Origin: Phenylobacterium sp.
Lineage (GTDB): Bacteria; Pseudomonadota; Alphaproteobacteria; Caulobacterales; Caulobacteraceae
Assembly (NCBI RefSeq): GCF_004799395.1
Contig: NZ_SSMZ01000277.1
Coordinates: 1 to 38,817 of the forward strand
Direction: 5' to 3'
Length of the DNA stretch: 38,817 nucleotides
In this document: in pieces, positions 7,125-14,464 of the stretch
Numbering within the stretch: position 1 is the first letter of the stretch
Layout: the number at the start of each line of letters is the position of its first letter
Position numbers and translations under genes: made by a program
The notes under the pieces: generated by a model
Seen by the model: the letters and a program-made list of their open reading frames with translations, nothing else
What the model was told of the DNA's origin: nothing
Databases searched by the model: none

Positions 7125-8906
7125 GTGCGCGAGGCGGCCAAGTTGTTCAAGGGGCTGAGCAAGATCGACCTGCCGGGGCGGAACGGCGCAGCGCCCAGCC
7201 TGCTGACCCGCGTGGTGGTGACCATCGCCCTGCTGGTCGTGGTGACCGTGGCCCGCCGGGCGATCGCGACCGCCGTGCCCGGCGTCGTGCCGTTTTCCCT
7301 GCAATTCCCCGCGGTGCTGCTGGCCACGCTGCTGGCCGGCTGGGTGTCGGGCGCGACCGTGGTGACCATCGGCGGGCTCTACGCCTGGTACCTCACCATG
7401 CAGCGTCCCAACGGCGGGCCGACCGAGGCCGAGCTCGCGACCCTGGCCCTCTACGTCGTCTCGGCCGGGTCGATCGTGGCGTTCGCCGAGGTGTTCCGGG
7501 TCCGCGCGCGGATGCTGGTTGGCGGTCAGGCGGCGCTGCAGGCCAGTGAGGCGCGCCTCGAACTGGCCACCAAGGCCGCCGCGGTCGGCGTCTGGGAGTG
7601 GCGGCTGGCCACCAACGAGATGATCTATTCGCCGGAGGCCCGCGCAATCTGCGGCTTCCCGGCCGACGGGCCGGTGACCTACGAGATGGTGGCCGCGGTC
7701 ACCCATCCTGAGGACTTCCCGCACACCTCGGCCCAGGCTGAGCGGGCGCTCGACCCGCAGGTGCGCGACGAAACCCCCTACGACTACCGGCTGAAACTCG
7801 CCGACGGCGAGGTGCGCTGGGTGACCGCCAACGGCCGCGCGGTCTTCGAGACGGTGGGCGGCGAGACGGTCGCCACCCGCTATGTCGGCACCCTGCAGGA
7901 CATCACGGCGCGCAAGCGGGCGGAGGTCGAGCGCGACGAGGGCGCCCAGCGCCTGGCGCTGGCCATCGACGCCGGACGCATGGCGGTCTGGCAGGTGGAC
8001 CCGCGCGGGATCACCCCGAGCCCGGAGCTCAACCGGATCATGGGCTTCGCCGAGGACGCCCAGCCGACGCTGGAGGAGATCAACGCGCTTTATCTGCCGG
8101 GCGAGCAGGACCGTCTGCGCCAAGCGGCCCAGGACGCCCTCGCCTGCGGCGAGCGACGCTTCGAGGTCGAGTACCGGGCGCGGCGCGTCGACGGGGCGCT
8201 TCGCTGGCTCCTGGCGCGCGCGGAGATCCTGTTGGACGACAAGGGCGCGCCGCGCAGCGCCATCGGGGTGGTGATGGACGTCACCGAGCGCCGGGATTCC
8301 GAGGAGCGCCTGAGGCTGCTGGCCCGCGAGGTCGACCATCGGGCCAACAACCTGCTGACGGTGGTCCTGAGCACGGTGCAGCTGTCCCAGGCGCCGACGG
8401 TGCAGGCGCTGAAGGAGGTGGTGTCCGGGCGGATCGCGGCGCTGGGCCGAGCGCACCAGCTGCTTTCCGAGGCGCGCTGGGAAGGCGCGGACCTGCGACG
8501 CCTGGTGGAGGAGGAGCTCCTGGCCTTCAGCCTGGGCGAGGCGGCGCGGGTGACCATCGAGGGGCCGGACGTGGCGCTGTCGCCGGCGGCGGCCCAGGCG
8601 TTGGCCATGGCGCTGCACGAGCTGGCGACCAATGCGGCGAAGTACGGTTCGCTGTCGAAGCCCGAAGGCCGCGTGGCGGTGAGCTGGACGCGCGGCCGCG
8701 GCGGGCCGCTCAACCTCCGCTGGGCGGAGAGCGGCGGGCCTGAAGTGGCGACGCCCTCACGGCGGGGGCTGGGCACGGTCATGCTGACCCGTGCGCTCGC
8801 CGGACCTCTGGGTGGGACGACCCATCTGGATTGGCGTCCGCAGGGCCTGGTCTGCGACCTGGAGCTGCCGGGCGAGGCGCTGGAGCAGGTCGTCGCCTCG
8901 GCCTGA
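7125..8906 (+). CDS. HWE-family sensor histidine kinase with PAS domains
   Basis: 593 residues starting at GTG 7125. There are three hydrophobic segments in the first 125 residues, in a compact arrangement like DUF4118. Two PAS/PAC units follow: W-E-W-R-L...R-Y-V-G-T-L-Q-D-I-T-A-R-K-R-A, then M-A-V-W-Q-V...G-V-V-M-D-V-T-E-R-R. The kinase core is HWE-type: His405 in E-V-D-H-R-A-N-N-L-L, H-E-L-A-T-N-A-A-K-Y-G-S-L-S, and W-A-E-S-G-G-P. HWE kinases are common in alphaproteobacteria and often feed the general stress pathway or single-domain regulators. No response regulator lies beside it; the hybrid kinase upstream is the only close signalling neighbour. Confidence 0.92.
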   Translation: MREAAKLFKGLSKIDLPGRNGAAPSLLTRVVVTIALLVVVTVARRAIATAVPGVVPFSLQFPAVLLATLLAGWVSGATVVTIGGLYAWYLTMQRPNGGPTEAELATLALYVVSAGSIVAFAEVFRVRARMLVGGQAALQASEARLELATKAAAVGVWEWRLATNEMIYSPEARAICGFPADGPVTYEMVAAVTHPEDFPHTSAQAERALDPQVRDETPYDYRLKLADGEVRWVTANGRAVFETVGGETVATRYVGTLQDITARKRAEVERDEGAQRLALAIDAGRMAVWQVDPRGITPSPELNRIMGFAEDAQPTLEEINALYLPGEQDRLRQAAQDALACGERRFEVEYRARRVDGALRWLLARAEILLDDKGAPRSAIGVVMDVTERRDSEERLRLLAREVDHRANNLLTVVLSTVQLSQAPTVQALKEVVSGRIAALGRAHQLLSEARWEGADLRRLVEEELLAFSLGEAARVTIEGPDVALSPAAAQALAMALHELATNAAKYGSLSKPEGRVAVSWTRGRGGPLNLRWAESGGPEVATPSRRGLGTVMLTRALAGPLGGTTHLDWRPQGLVCDLELPGEALEQVVASA

Positions 8907-8958
8907 CGCGGCGGCGCGCCACGAGTTCGCCACCAAGGAATGGATGACACGGCGCAGC

Positions 8959-8979
8959 GCGCGCCTGCGCAAGGCGCGC
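8959..8979. other. GC-rich perfect stem-loop
   Basis: GCGCGCCT, a five-base loop, then AGGCGCGC: an 8-bp perfect inverted repeat between the HWE kinase and the small gene pair. No T-tract follows, so a classic intrinsic terminator is not supported. A TTGACG at 8995-9000 and GGATAA at 9019-9024 lie just after it and could be a promoter for the small genes. Confidence 0.4.
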
Positions 8980-9030
8980 CGACCCGACGCCGTCTTGACG
9001 TTCCAGCTCGTTCGAAAAGGATAAGGCCCG

Positions 9031-9180
9031 ATGCCGGACCCCGCGTCCAACCTCATCCCTCAGCCCGCGCCGGGCGGGCTCGCCGGCGGCGCGATCGGAG
9101 CCGCGGGAGGCGGCCTTGGCGGAATCGTTGTGGAAGGGGTGAAGCGCGCCGCCCCGGCCAATGGAGCGCCGGTCGCGTGA
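9031..9180 (+). CDS. Small glycine-rich hydrophobic peptide (49 aa)
   Basis: Starts at ATG 9031 after AAAAGG. The product is a 49-residue peptide with a Gly/Ala-rich apolar stretch (G-G-L-A-G-G-A-I-G-A-A-G-G-G-L-G-G-I-V-V) holding several GxxxG spacings, then a basic K-R. Its stop TGA overlaps the GTG of the next gene (GTGA, 9177-9180), which suggests coupled translation. No family is recognised. Glycine-zipper peptides may insert into or oligomerise in membranes, and some bacteriocins and membrane toxins look like this, but here that is only a resemblance. A frame this short in GC-rich DNA can also be chance. Confidence 0.4.
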   Translation: MPDPASNLIPQPAPGGLAGGAIGAAGGGLGGIVVEGVKRAAPANGAPVA

Positions 9181-9428
9181 GTTACGGAGCCGAAGACCGC
9201 GGTGGGACCGTCCTCGCCACCCTGAAGACTCACGCACGCGACTCGTGGGTGCGATGGGTCCTCGAGGTGTCGATTTTCGCCAGCGTCTTGGTCTTCTGGC
9301 CGCGCCTTGTCGGCCACGCGGTTCAGGCGGCGATCCTCGCCGAAGTCTTCTTCGTCTTCCTCGCCATCCTTTGGCAGTGGAGGCGGCCGGTCGACGCCAG
9401 AGCCGATCGCGACGGCGCGGCAGACTAG
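9177..9428 (+). CDS. Small two-helix membrane protein (83 aa)
   Basis: Starts at a GTG overlapping the stop of the 49-aa peptide gene. It has two hydrophobic segments, W-V-L-E-V-S-I-F-A-S-V-L-V-F-W and A-V-Q-A-A-I-L-A-E-V-F-F-V-F-L-A-I-L-W, separated by a short R-L-V-G-H turn, with charged ends. No family recognised. The overlap and the consistent membrane topology make it more believable than its partner. Together they could be a peptide and membrane partner pair, but no function can be assigned. Confidence 0.5.
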   Translation: MSYGAEDRGGTVLATLKTHARDSWVRWVLEVSIFASVLVFWPRLVGHAVQAAILAEVFFVFLAILWQWRRPVDARADRDGAAD

Positions 9429-9592
9429 GGCGGCGCCTACCGTTCCGCGTTCCGACGCCCCTGCGCGGGTTCCAGGCCACGGATACAAGCGGGCGGCGGC
9501 CCACGACAGCCAGCCGGTTTCGACCCCAGCGGCGGCGTCGCCGCCCCAGGTGCTTCGCCTTTGTGCGAAGGTGCAGGCGGGCTGGGCCCCGC

Positions 9593-9937
9593 CTAGGCGC
9601 CCGCCACCGCCTCGGCTCGCTCCAGCCGTACCAGGCCCTTCTTGGCCAGGGCGCCCACAACGGCCTGGGCCCAGCCGACGGAGAGTTTGGCGTCGCAGGC
9701 CAGGGCGGCGACGATGGCAGGACCGGCTTCCAGGCGGGGCCAATGAGCGAAATCGTGAAAAGGAGATTCCGCGTCGATTTCCCAATAAAATTCAGTGGCC
9801 TGCAAAATGTCGGTAATGCAAGCGGGTTGCGGCGCCTCATCAACGAAAAACTTTAGAAAAATCATGTAATTATGGACGAATTTCACCAAAGAGTGAGAAT
9901 GATCCAGTAGGCCTTCCGCGCAAGGGGCCATGCTCAT
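9593..9937 (-). CDS. Hypothetical protein (114 aa), AT-rich 5' half
   Basis: No family recognised. ATG 9937 is chosen because GGAG lies ten bases upstream on the minus strand; GTG 9943 and ATG 9931 are alternatives. The 5' half of the gene (about 9760-9910) is clearly more AT-rich than its surroundings and encodes an aromatic-rich stretch (H-N-Y-M-I-F-L-K-F-F). The 3' half has normal GC and looks like a small helical, winged-helix-like tail (A-Q-A-V-V-G-A-L-A-K-K-G-L-V-R-L). It may be horizontally acquired or a fusion of foreign and native DNA. No membrane segment is certain. Confidence 0.5.
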   Translation of the reverse strand: MSMAPCAEGLLDHSHSLVKFVHNYMIFLKFFVDEAPQPACITDILQATEFYWEIDAESPFHDFAHWPRLEAGPAIVAALACDAKLSVGWAQAVVGALAKKGLVRLERAEAVAGA

Positions 9938-10039
9938 CGACACTGCGCTCCGGAAGCTTCGCGGGGCAGGGGCGTTACGCTGACCCGTGAGAAGCAGCGC
10001 GAGAGTCGCCGACTGCTGGAAGCCGAGAGTTCACCGGCC

Positions 10040-10303
10040 TCAAATGTCGTCGGGCAGAGACCAGAGCACCTCGTCCAGCGCACGACCGTTCGTGAACCTG
10101 TAGGTCGCTGCGTCGAGATGGCGCGACTGGCGCAGGGCGCGCCGCCGCGCAAGTTCGACACCGAGGATCAAGGGCGCCAGCGACGCCGTCTCATCGCTTC
10201 GCGCGGTCTCGAAGCGGGCCATCGCCTGCTCCAACAGGCAGTGTGCGCGATCGAATTCGGCCTTGGCGAACGAATAGATCGCCAGTTCTTCGCCCCAGTC
10301 CAT
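10040..10303 (-). CDS. Hypothetical helical protein (87 aa)
   Basis: Begins at an ATG preceded by CGGAG on the minus strand. The product is acidic at the start (M-D-W-G-E-E-L-A-I-Y) and mostly helical, with no signal peptide or membrane segment. Same strand as the 114-aa hypothetical gene, about 100 bases upstream of it, so they may form one unit. No family recognised. Confidence 0.5.
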   Translation of the reverse strand: MDWGEELAIYSFAKAEFDRAHCLLEQAMARFETARSDETASLAPLILGVELARRRALRQSRHLDAATYRFTNGRALDEVLWSLPDDI

Positions 10304-10418
10304 GGCGCGCTCCGCGGCTGTTCATTCCCTACTGGGAAACGTCCAAACATCGCGCCGAGAGCCCGCCGACCCTAACGACGCGCTCTAACAGCTCGCGGAG
10401 AGAATCTCGATTGCAAAT

Positions 10419-10435
10419 CATATCTAAGGAATAGG
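10419..10435 (+). promoter_or_regulatory. Putative operator, copy 1 (CATATCTnnnGAATAGG)
   Basis: The sequence CATATCTAAGGAATAGG ends 42 bases before the dipeptidase ATG. The same pattern, 14 of 17 bases identical and in the same orientation relative to the gene, lies upstream of the tauD-like gene (17564-17580). This suggests shared regulation, probably by the Rrf2 protein at 17623-18096. The regulator assignment is inference. Confidence 0.5.
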
Positions 10436-10477
10436 AGATGGTCGCCGCGGACGCGACCGCGGGTTGGGACGATCGCC

Positions 10478-11686
10478 ATGACCTCGAAACAGGACGCCAC
10501 CCGTTTGGCGCTCGCCTCCGTCGGCGTCGCCCTGGCGCTGGGCGCGTCGGGTGCGGTGATCGCGCAAGCCAGTTCCCCGGCGGCGCAGATCCACCGGCGG
10601 GTCCTGACCCTCGACAGCCACGTGGACGTCCTGCTGCCAAAGACGCCGCCGGCGACGCCGCAGGCCGGCCTCTCGCAGCTCCGGGCCGGCGGGGTGGACG
10701 CCGTGGTGCTGGCGGTCTTCGCGCCCACCGGGCCGCCGACGCCTGAGGGCTATGCCGCGGCGCGGACGGAGGCGCTCGCCAAGATCGCGGCGATCAAGGC
10801 GCTGGTGCGCGACAATCCGCAGGACGCGGAACTGGCGCTCGGCGCCGCCGACGTGCGGCGCATCGTGGGCTTGGGCAAGATCGCCGTGCTGGTCGGCTTC
10901 CTCAACGCCTACTGGCTGAACGGCGATGTGGCCGAATTCGACAAGCTTTATGCGCAAGGTGTCCGGGTCGCCGGCCTGGCGCACGCCGGCAACAACGCCT
11001 TCGCCGACTCCTCGCGGCCGCAGGCCGGCGCGGGCGAGCCGAACGGCGGCCTGTCGGAGGCGGGCAAGGCGGCGGTGCAGCGCCTGAACGACCTCGGCGT
11101 CCTGGTGGACGTCTCGCAGCTGACCCCGAAAGGTGTCTTCCAGACACTGCAGATTTCCCGGGCGCCGGTGGTGGCCACCCACTCCGATGTCCGCGCCCTG
11201 GTCGACGCGACCCGCAACCTGTCGGACGTCGAGATCGACGCCATCGCCAAGCAGGGCGGGGTTATCCAGGTGACGCCGTTCAATGCCTATCTGGTCACGA
11301 GACCCGCCGGCTACGAGGCCAAGGTCGCGGCCCTTCGCCAGCAATACGGACTGGCGCCGGCATCCGGTGACCAGGGGCTGGCGACCCTCGATGCGGCCAA
11401 GCAGGCGGCGTTCATGGACGCCTATCGGGCGCTCTATCCGCGGGCAAGCCTCAAGCAATACGTCGACCACATCGACTACATCGCCAAACGGGTCGGGGTG
11501 GACCACGTCGGCATCGGCAGCGACTTCAACCACGGCGCCGGGATCACCGGCTTCGCCGACGAGAGCGAGGCGCCCAACGTGACGCGGGAGCTGGTGGCGC
11601 GCGGCTACACCGAGCCGCAGATCGCCCAGATCTGGGGCGGCAATTTCCTTCGGGTGCTGGCGGCTGCGGAAGCGGCGAAGCGTTAG
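10478..11686 (+). CDS. M19 (renal dipeptidase-like) family protein, atypical metal site
   Basis: 402 residues with an N-terminal signal or anchor (hydrophobic 10-30, possible cut after A-Q-A), so it is periplasmic. The M19 fold markers are clear: L-D-S-H-V-D (His48, Asp50), A-T-H-S-D (His235), G-I-G-S-D-F (Asp349), and a C-terminal G-G-N-F-L-R. Two metal ligands seen in characterised dipeptidases appear replaced. The bridging Glu position reads V-G-F-L-N-A (about Leu142), and the first His of D-V-S-H reads D-V-S-Q (Gln214). Such a DVSQ variant may define a subfamily, so activity may differ from Zn dipeptidases. Its stop overlaps tail-to-tail with the RutE-like gene by four bases. The shared upstream element links it to the sulfur locus. 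Confidence 0.88.
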   Translation: MTSKQDATRLALASVGVALALGASGAVIAQASSPAAQIHRRVLTLDSHVDVLLPKTPPATPQAGLSQLRAGGVDAVVLAVFAPTGPPTPEGYAAARTEALAKIAAIKALVRDNPQDAELALGAADVRRIVGLGKIAVLVGFLNAYWLNGDVAEFDKLYAQGVRVAGLAHAGNNAFADSSRPQAGAGEPNGGLSEAGKAAVQRLNDLGVLVDVSQLTPKGVFQTLQISRAPVVATHSDVRALVDATRNLSDVEIDAIAKQGGVIQVTPFNAYLVTRPAGYEAKVAALRQQYGLAPASGDQGLATLDAAKQAAFMDAYRALYPRASLKQYVDHIDYIAKRVGVDHVGIGSDFNHGAGITGFADESEAPNVTRELVARGYTEPQIAQIWGGNFLRVLAAAEAAKR

Positions 11687-12294
11687 GCTGGCGCCGACCC
11701 GCGGCCCTCCAGGCGCGGCTGCTGCGGGAAGCCCGGCGCACGGGCGGGATAGCCCAGGCTGCAGAGGAAGTTCGCCCGCACACGCGGCGTGCGGAAGAAC
11801 TCGAACGACACCCCCGCCTCGTCGAATTCCGGAAAGGCCGCGGCTTCCAGGTCGAGCGAGCGCGCCGCGACGATCAGGTAGGCGCCTTGCAGCGCGCCGT
11901 TGCGGGCGGCCGTCTGGCGCACGACCTCCGGATCGTCGAAACAAGATCTGGCCGCGGTCGCCCTCGGCAGGAATTCGACAAGCTGCTCGGCGAAATCCAC
12001 GTCGTAGCCCACAATGGCGCAGGCGGGCGCGGCGAGCGCGTCGGCGCGGTGGCGCTCCGGCAGCAACGGCGCGAGCCGCGCTTTGGCGGACCCGCTGTTC
12101 AGGAAAAGCACCCGCGTCGGGGAGGCGTCGACCAGGGTCGGGCCGAGGCTCATCAGGGCGTGGAGCTGTTCCAGGACGTCGCGGGAGATCGGGATGTCGG
12201 ACCAGACGGGGCGAACCGGCGCGCTATGAAGCACCTTGCCGAGCGCGCGCCGCGACGGCGTCCCGACCGCAACGGGCTGAGGGGCGGCGGACAT
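11683..12294 (-). CDS. RutE/HadB-type nitroreductase-family protein
   Basis: 203 residues with the nitroreductase fold pattern of the RutE (malonic semialdehyde reductase-like) subgroup: S-L-G-P-T at the flavin loop, S-P-T-R-V-L-F-L, K-A-R-L-A-P-L-L, R-N-G-A-L-Q-G-A-Y-L-I-V-A-A-R and a closing N-F-L-C-S-L-G-Y. The usual G-P-M-S-G-F-D segment is altered (A-A-A-F-P-E-F-D). These enzymes bind FMN and use NAD(P)H. The start overlaps the monooxygenase stop (TGATG), so the two are coupled. In this context it may supply reduced flavin or reduce a product of the monooxygenase, in place of an SsuE-type reductase, which is absent here. That role is inferred from position. Confidence 0.8.
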   Translation of the reverse strand: MSAAPQPVAVGTPSRRALGKVLHSAPVRPVWSDIPISRDVLEQLHALMSLGPTLVDASPTRVLFLNSGSAKARLAPLLPERHRADALAAPACAIVGYDVDFAEQLVEFLPRATAARSCFDDPEVVRQTAARNGALQGAYLIVAARSLDLEAAAFPEFDEAGVSFEFFRTPRVRANFLCSLGYPARAPGFPQQPRLEGRGSAPA

Positions 12295-13682
12295 CAGCCG
12301 AGCGCCGCCTGGGCGAATTCGGCCGAGGGCGCCGCTGCATCGGCCGCTGCCCGCCGAGCCAGGCTGTTGGCAGGCCGCGCCAGGCCGAGGTTCTCGCGCA
12401 GGGTCGGGCCCTGGTATTCGGTGCGGAAGAGGCCGCGCCTTTGCAGGATCGGGACGACCTGATCGACGAAGTCGGTGAGCGCGGTCGGGAGCACCGGCGG
12501 CATGATGTTGAAGCCGTCGGCCGCGCCGTGGTCGAACCAGTCCTGGATGGCGTCAGCGATCTGTTCGGGCGTCCCGACGACGGTGCGGTGGCCGCGGGCG
12601 GTGGAGACGGCGCGGTAGAGTTCGCGCAGCGTTGGTTGCTCGCGCTCGACCAGGTCGGAGACCAGCTTCAACCGACTTTTCGAACCATTGGTGTCGGCCG
12701 GGAGCGGCGGCGCCTTGTCCTCCAGGGACAGTCCGGAGAGGTCGACGCCGGCGTAGTGCCGCTTCAGGATGCTCCAGGCCACCGAAGGGTGGACCAGGGC
12801 CTGGAGTTCCTCGTAGTTCGCCTGGGCTTCCGCCTCCGTGCCGCCCAGGACCGGGAAGATCCCGGGCATCACCAGCAGCTCCTCCGGGCGGCGGCCGAAC
12901 GTCGCCAGGCGCGCCTTGACGTCGGCATAGAACTCCCGGGCGTCCTCGATCGTCAGGTTGGCGGTGAAGATCACCTCGGCGGTGCGCGCCGCGAGCTCGC
13001 GTCCGGCGTCGGAGGCGCCGGCCTGGACGATCACCGGATAGCCCTGCGGCGGACGGCCGATGTTGAGCGGCCCACGAACCTGGAAGTGCTCACCCTTGTG
13101 GTTCAGCAGGTGCAGCTTGGCGGGGTCGAGGTAGACGCCGCTCTGGCGGTCGCGGAGGAAGGCGTCGTCCTCGTAGGAGTCCCAGAGCCCCTTCACCACA
13201 TCGATATATTCCTCGGCCCGCTCGTAGCGGCGCGAATGCTCCAGGTGCGCTGGCACGCTGAAGTTCGGCGAAACATCTGCGCCGGTAGTGACCACGTTCC
13301 AGGCCGCCCGGCCGCCGGAGATCCAGTCCAGGGACGCGAATTTCCGCGCGGTCGTATAGGGGTCCTCGTAGGTGGTGGTCGAGGTGGCCACGAAGCCGAT
13401 GTTCTGAGTGGCCTGCGACAGCGCCGACCACAGGGTCACCGGCTCGAAGTGGGCGGTCTTGCCGTCTCGTTGGTAGACCTCGATGTCGTTCGGATTGCCG
13501 TAGCCGCCAGGGCTGTCGGCCACGAAGACCAGGTCGAACTTGCCCCGCTCGGCCTCCTGCGCCAGGGCCCTGTAGTGCGCCAGGTTCAGGCCGGCGTCGG
13601 CCTGGCTATCGGGATGCAGCCAGGCAGCCACGTGGTGGCCGGTGGCCTGCAGAAAGGCGCCGAGCTTGATCTGGCGGGTCAT
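12294..13682 (-). CDS. NtaA/SnaA/DszA-family flavin-dependent monooxygenase
   Basis: 462 residues, normal for the NtaA/DszA branch of bacterial luciferase-like enzymes. Typical markers are I-K-L-G-A-F at the start, G-K-F-D-L-V-F-V-A-D, E-P-V-T-L-W-S-A-L, W-N-V-V-T-T, S-R-R-Y-E-R-A-E-E-Y and P-V-I-V-Q-A-G-A-S. These two-component enzymes use FMNH2 supplied by a reductase and O2 to cleave C-S or C-N bonds, for example in sulfones, sulfonates and aminopolycarboxylates. Next to an SsuABC-type importer and a TauD-type gene, desulfurisation of an organosulfur compound is the likely role. The start codon overlaps the ATPase gene stop (ATGA) and the stop overlaps the nitroreductase start. Confidence 0.9.
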   Translation of the reverse strand: MTRQIKLGAFLQATGHHVAAWLHPDSQADAGLNLAHYRALAQEAERGKFDLVFVADSPGGYGNPNDIEVYQRDGKTAHFEPVTLWSALSQATQNIGFVATSTTTYEDPYTTARKFASLDWISGGRAAWNVVTTGADVSPNFSVPAHLEHSRRYERAEEYIDVVKGLWDSYEDDAFLRDRQSGVYLDPAKLHLLNHKGEHFQVRGPLNIGRPPQGYPVIVQAGASDAGRELAARTAEVIFTANLTIEDAREFYADVKARLATFGRRPEELLVMPGIFPVLGGTEAEAQANYEELQALVHPSVAWSILKRHYAGVDLSGLSLEDKAPPLPADTNGSKSRLKLVSDLVEREQPTLRELYRAVSTARGHRTVVGTPEQIADAIQDWFDHGAADGFNIMPPVLPTALTDFVDQVVPILQRRGLFRTEYQGPTLRENLGLARPANSLARRAAADAAAPSAEFAQAALG

Positions 13683-14464
13683 GGCGGATCTCCGGATGAA
13701 ATCAAAGTTGGGGCCGCCTCGCGCTCGGCGACGCCGAGACGGCCCAATAGCTGTCGGCGCAGGGCGGCGAAGCGGACGCTCCGCTCGGGGCCGTCGGGCG
13801 GCAGCTCCACGGCGATGTCGGCGGCGACCCGGCCCTGCTCGAGCACCACCACGCGGTGGGCGAGCTCGATCGCCTCGTCGACGTCGTGGGTGACCAGCAG
13901 GACCGCGGGGCGGTGAGCCTCGGACAACCGCTTCAACAGCGCATGCATGCGGATACGGGTGAGCGCGTCCAGGGCGCCGAACGGCTCGTCGGCCAGCAGC
14001 AGTTCCGGCTCGCGGACCAGCGAGCGGGCCAGCGCCACGCGCTGCTGCTCGCCGCCGGAGAGTTCATAGGGCCAGGAGGCCTCGCGCCCCAGCAGTTCGA
14101 CCTCCAGCAGCGCTCTGACTCCGCGCGCCTCGGCGTCAGGGCCGCTGAGCCCGAGGATGACGTTGTCCAACACCCGTTTCCAGGGAAGCAACCGGGCGTC
14201 CTGGAAGACCACAGACCGGCGTTCCGGCACGACGATCTCGCCATCGCCCTCCGCCTCGTGATCAAGGCGGGCGAGCGCGCGCAACAGCGTGCTCTTGCCG
14301 CAGCCGCTGCGGCCCAGCAGGGCCACGAACTCGCCGCGCCGGATCTCCAGGTCGACGCCGTCAAGGACGCCCTTCAGCGTAAAGCGCCGGCTGAGGCGGC
14401 GGACTCGAACGACCGGCTCGCAGGCCAAGGATTCCGGGGCGGGTGGCGTGAAGGGCGCGTTCAT
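13679..14464 (-). CDS. ssuB: ABC transporter ATP-binding protein (SsuB/TauB type)
   Basis: 261 residues from the ATG at 14464, which overlaps the permease stop by four bases; a longer open frame upstream belongs to the wrong frame of the permease gene. Walker A G-R-S-G-C-G-K-S-T, Q-loop V-V-F-Q-D-A-R-L-L-P-W, signature L-S-G-G-E-Q-Q-R, Walker B L-L-L-A-D-E-P-F-G-A-L-D and the H-loop T-H-D-V-D-E-A are all intact. The L-L-P-W-K-R-V-L-D-N-V pattern is typical of the nitrate/sulfonate/taurine importer family. It powers the adjacent permease. The symbol is by family; the true substrate is not known. Confidence 0.9.
   Translation of the reverse strand: MNAPFTPPAPESLACEPVVRVRRLSRRFTLKGVLDGVDLEIRRGEFVALLGRSGCGKSTLLRALARLDHEAEGDGEIVVPERRSVVFQDARLLPWKRVLDNVILGLSGPDAEARGVRALLEVELLGREASWPYELSGGEQQRVALARSLVREPELLLADEPFGALDALTRIRMHALLKRLSEAHRPAVLLVTHDVDEAIELAHRVVVLEQGRVAADIAVELPPDGPERSVRFAALRRQLLGRLGVAEREAAPTLISSGDPP

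Noticed and set aside
4848..8618. 1256-codon open frame on the minus strand opposite the two kinases
   Set aside because: Its product is low-complexity His/Arg/Gly/Gln-rich, and it mirrors two well-recognised kinases on the plus strand. Long antisense frames are expected with extreme GC3.
8959..8979. GC-rich hairpin as an intrinsic terminator
   Set aside because: No U-tract follows the stem, so it is listed only as a stem-loop.
10424..11944. 506-codon minus-strand frame over the dipeptidase
   Set aside because: No domain is recognisable, and the plus-strand M19 motifs explain the codon pattern.
12441..13916. 491-codon plus-strand frame over the monooxygenase
   Set aside because: Antisense to a gene with clear family motifs; composition is Gly/Arg/Val-biased without structure.
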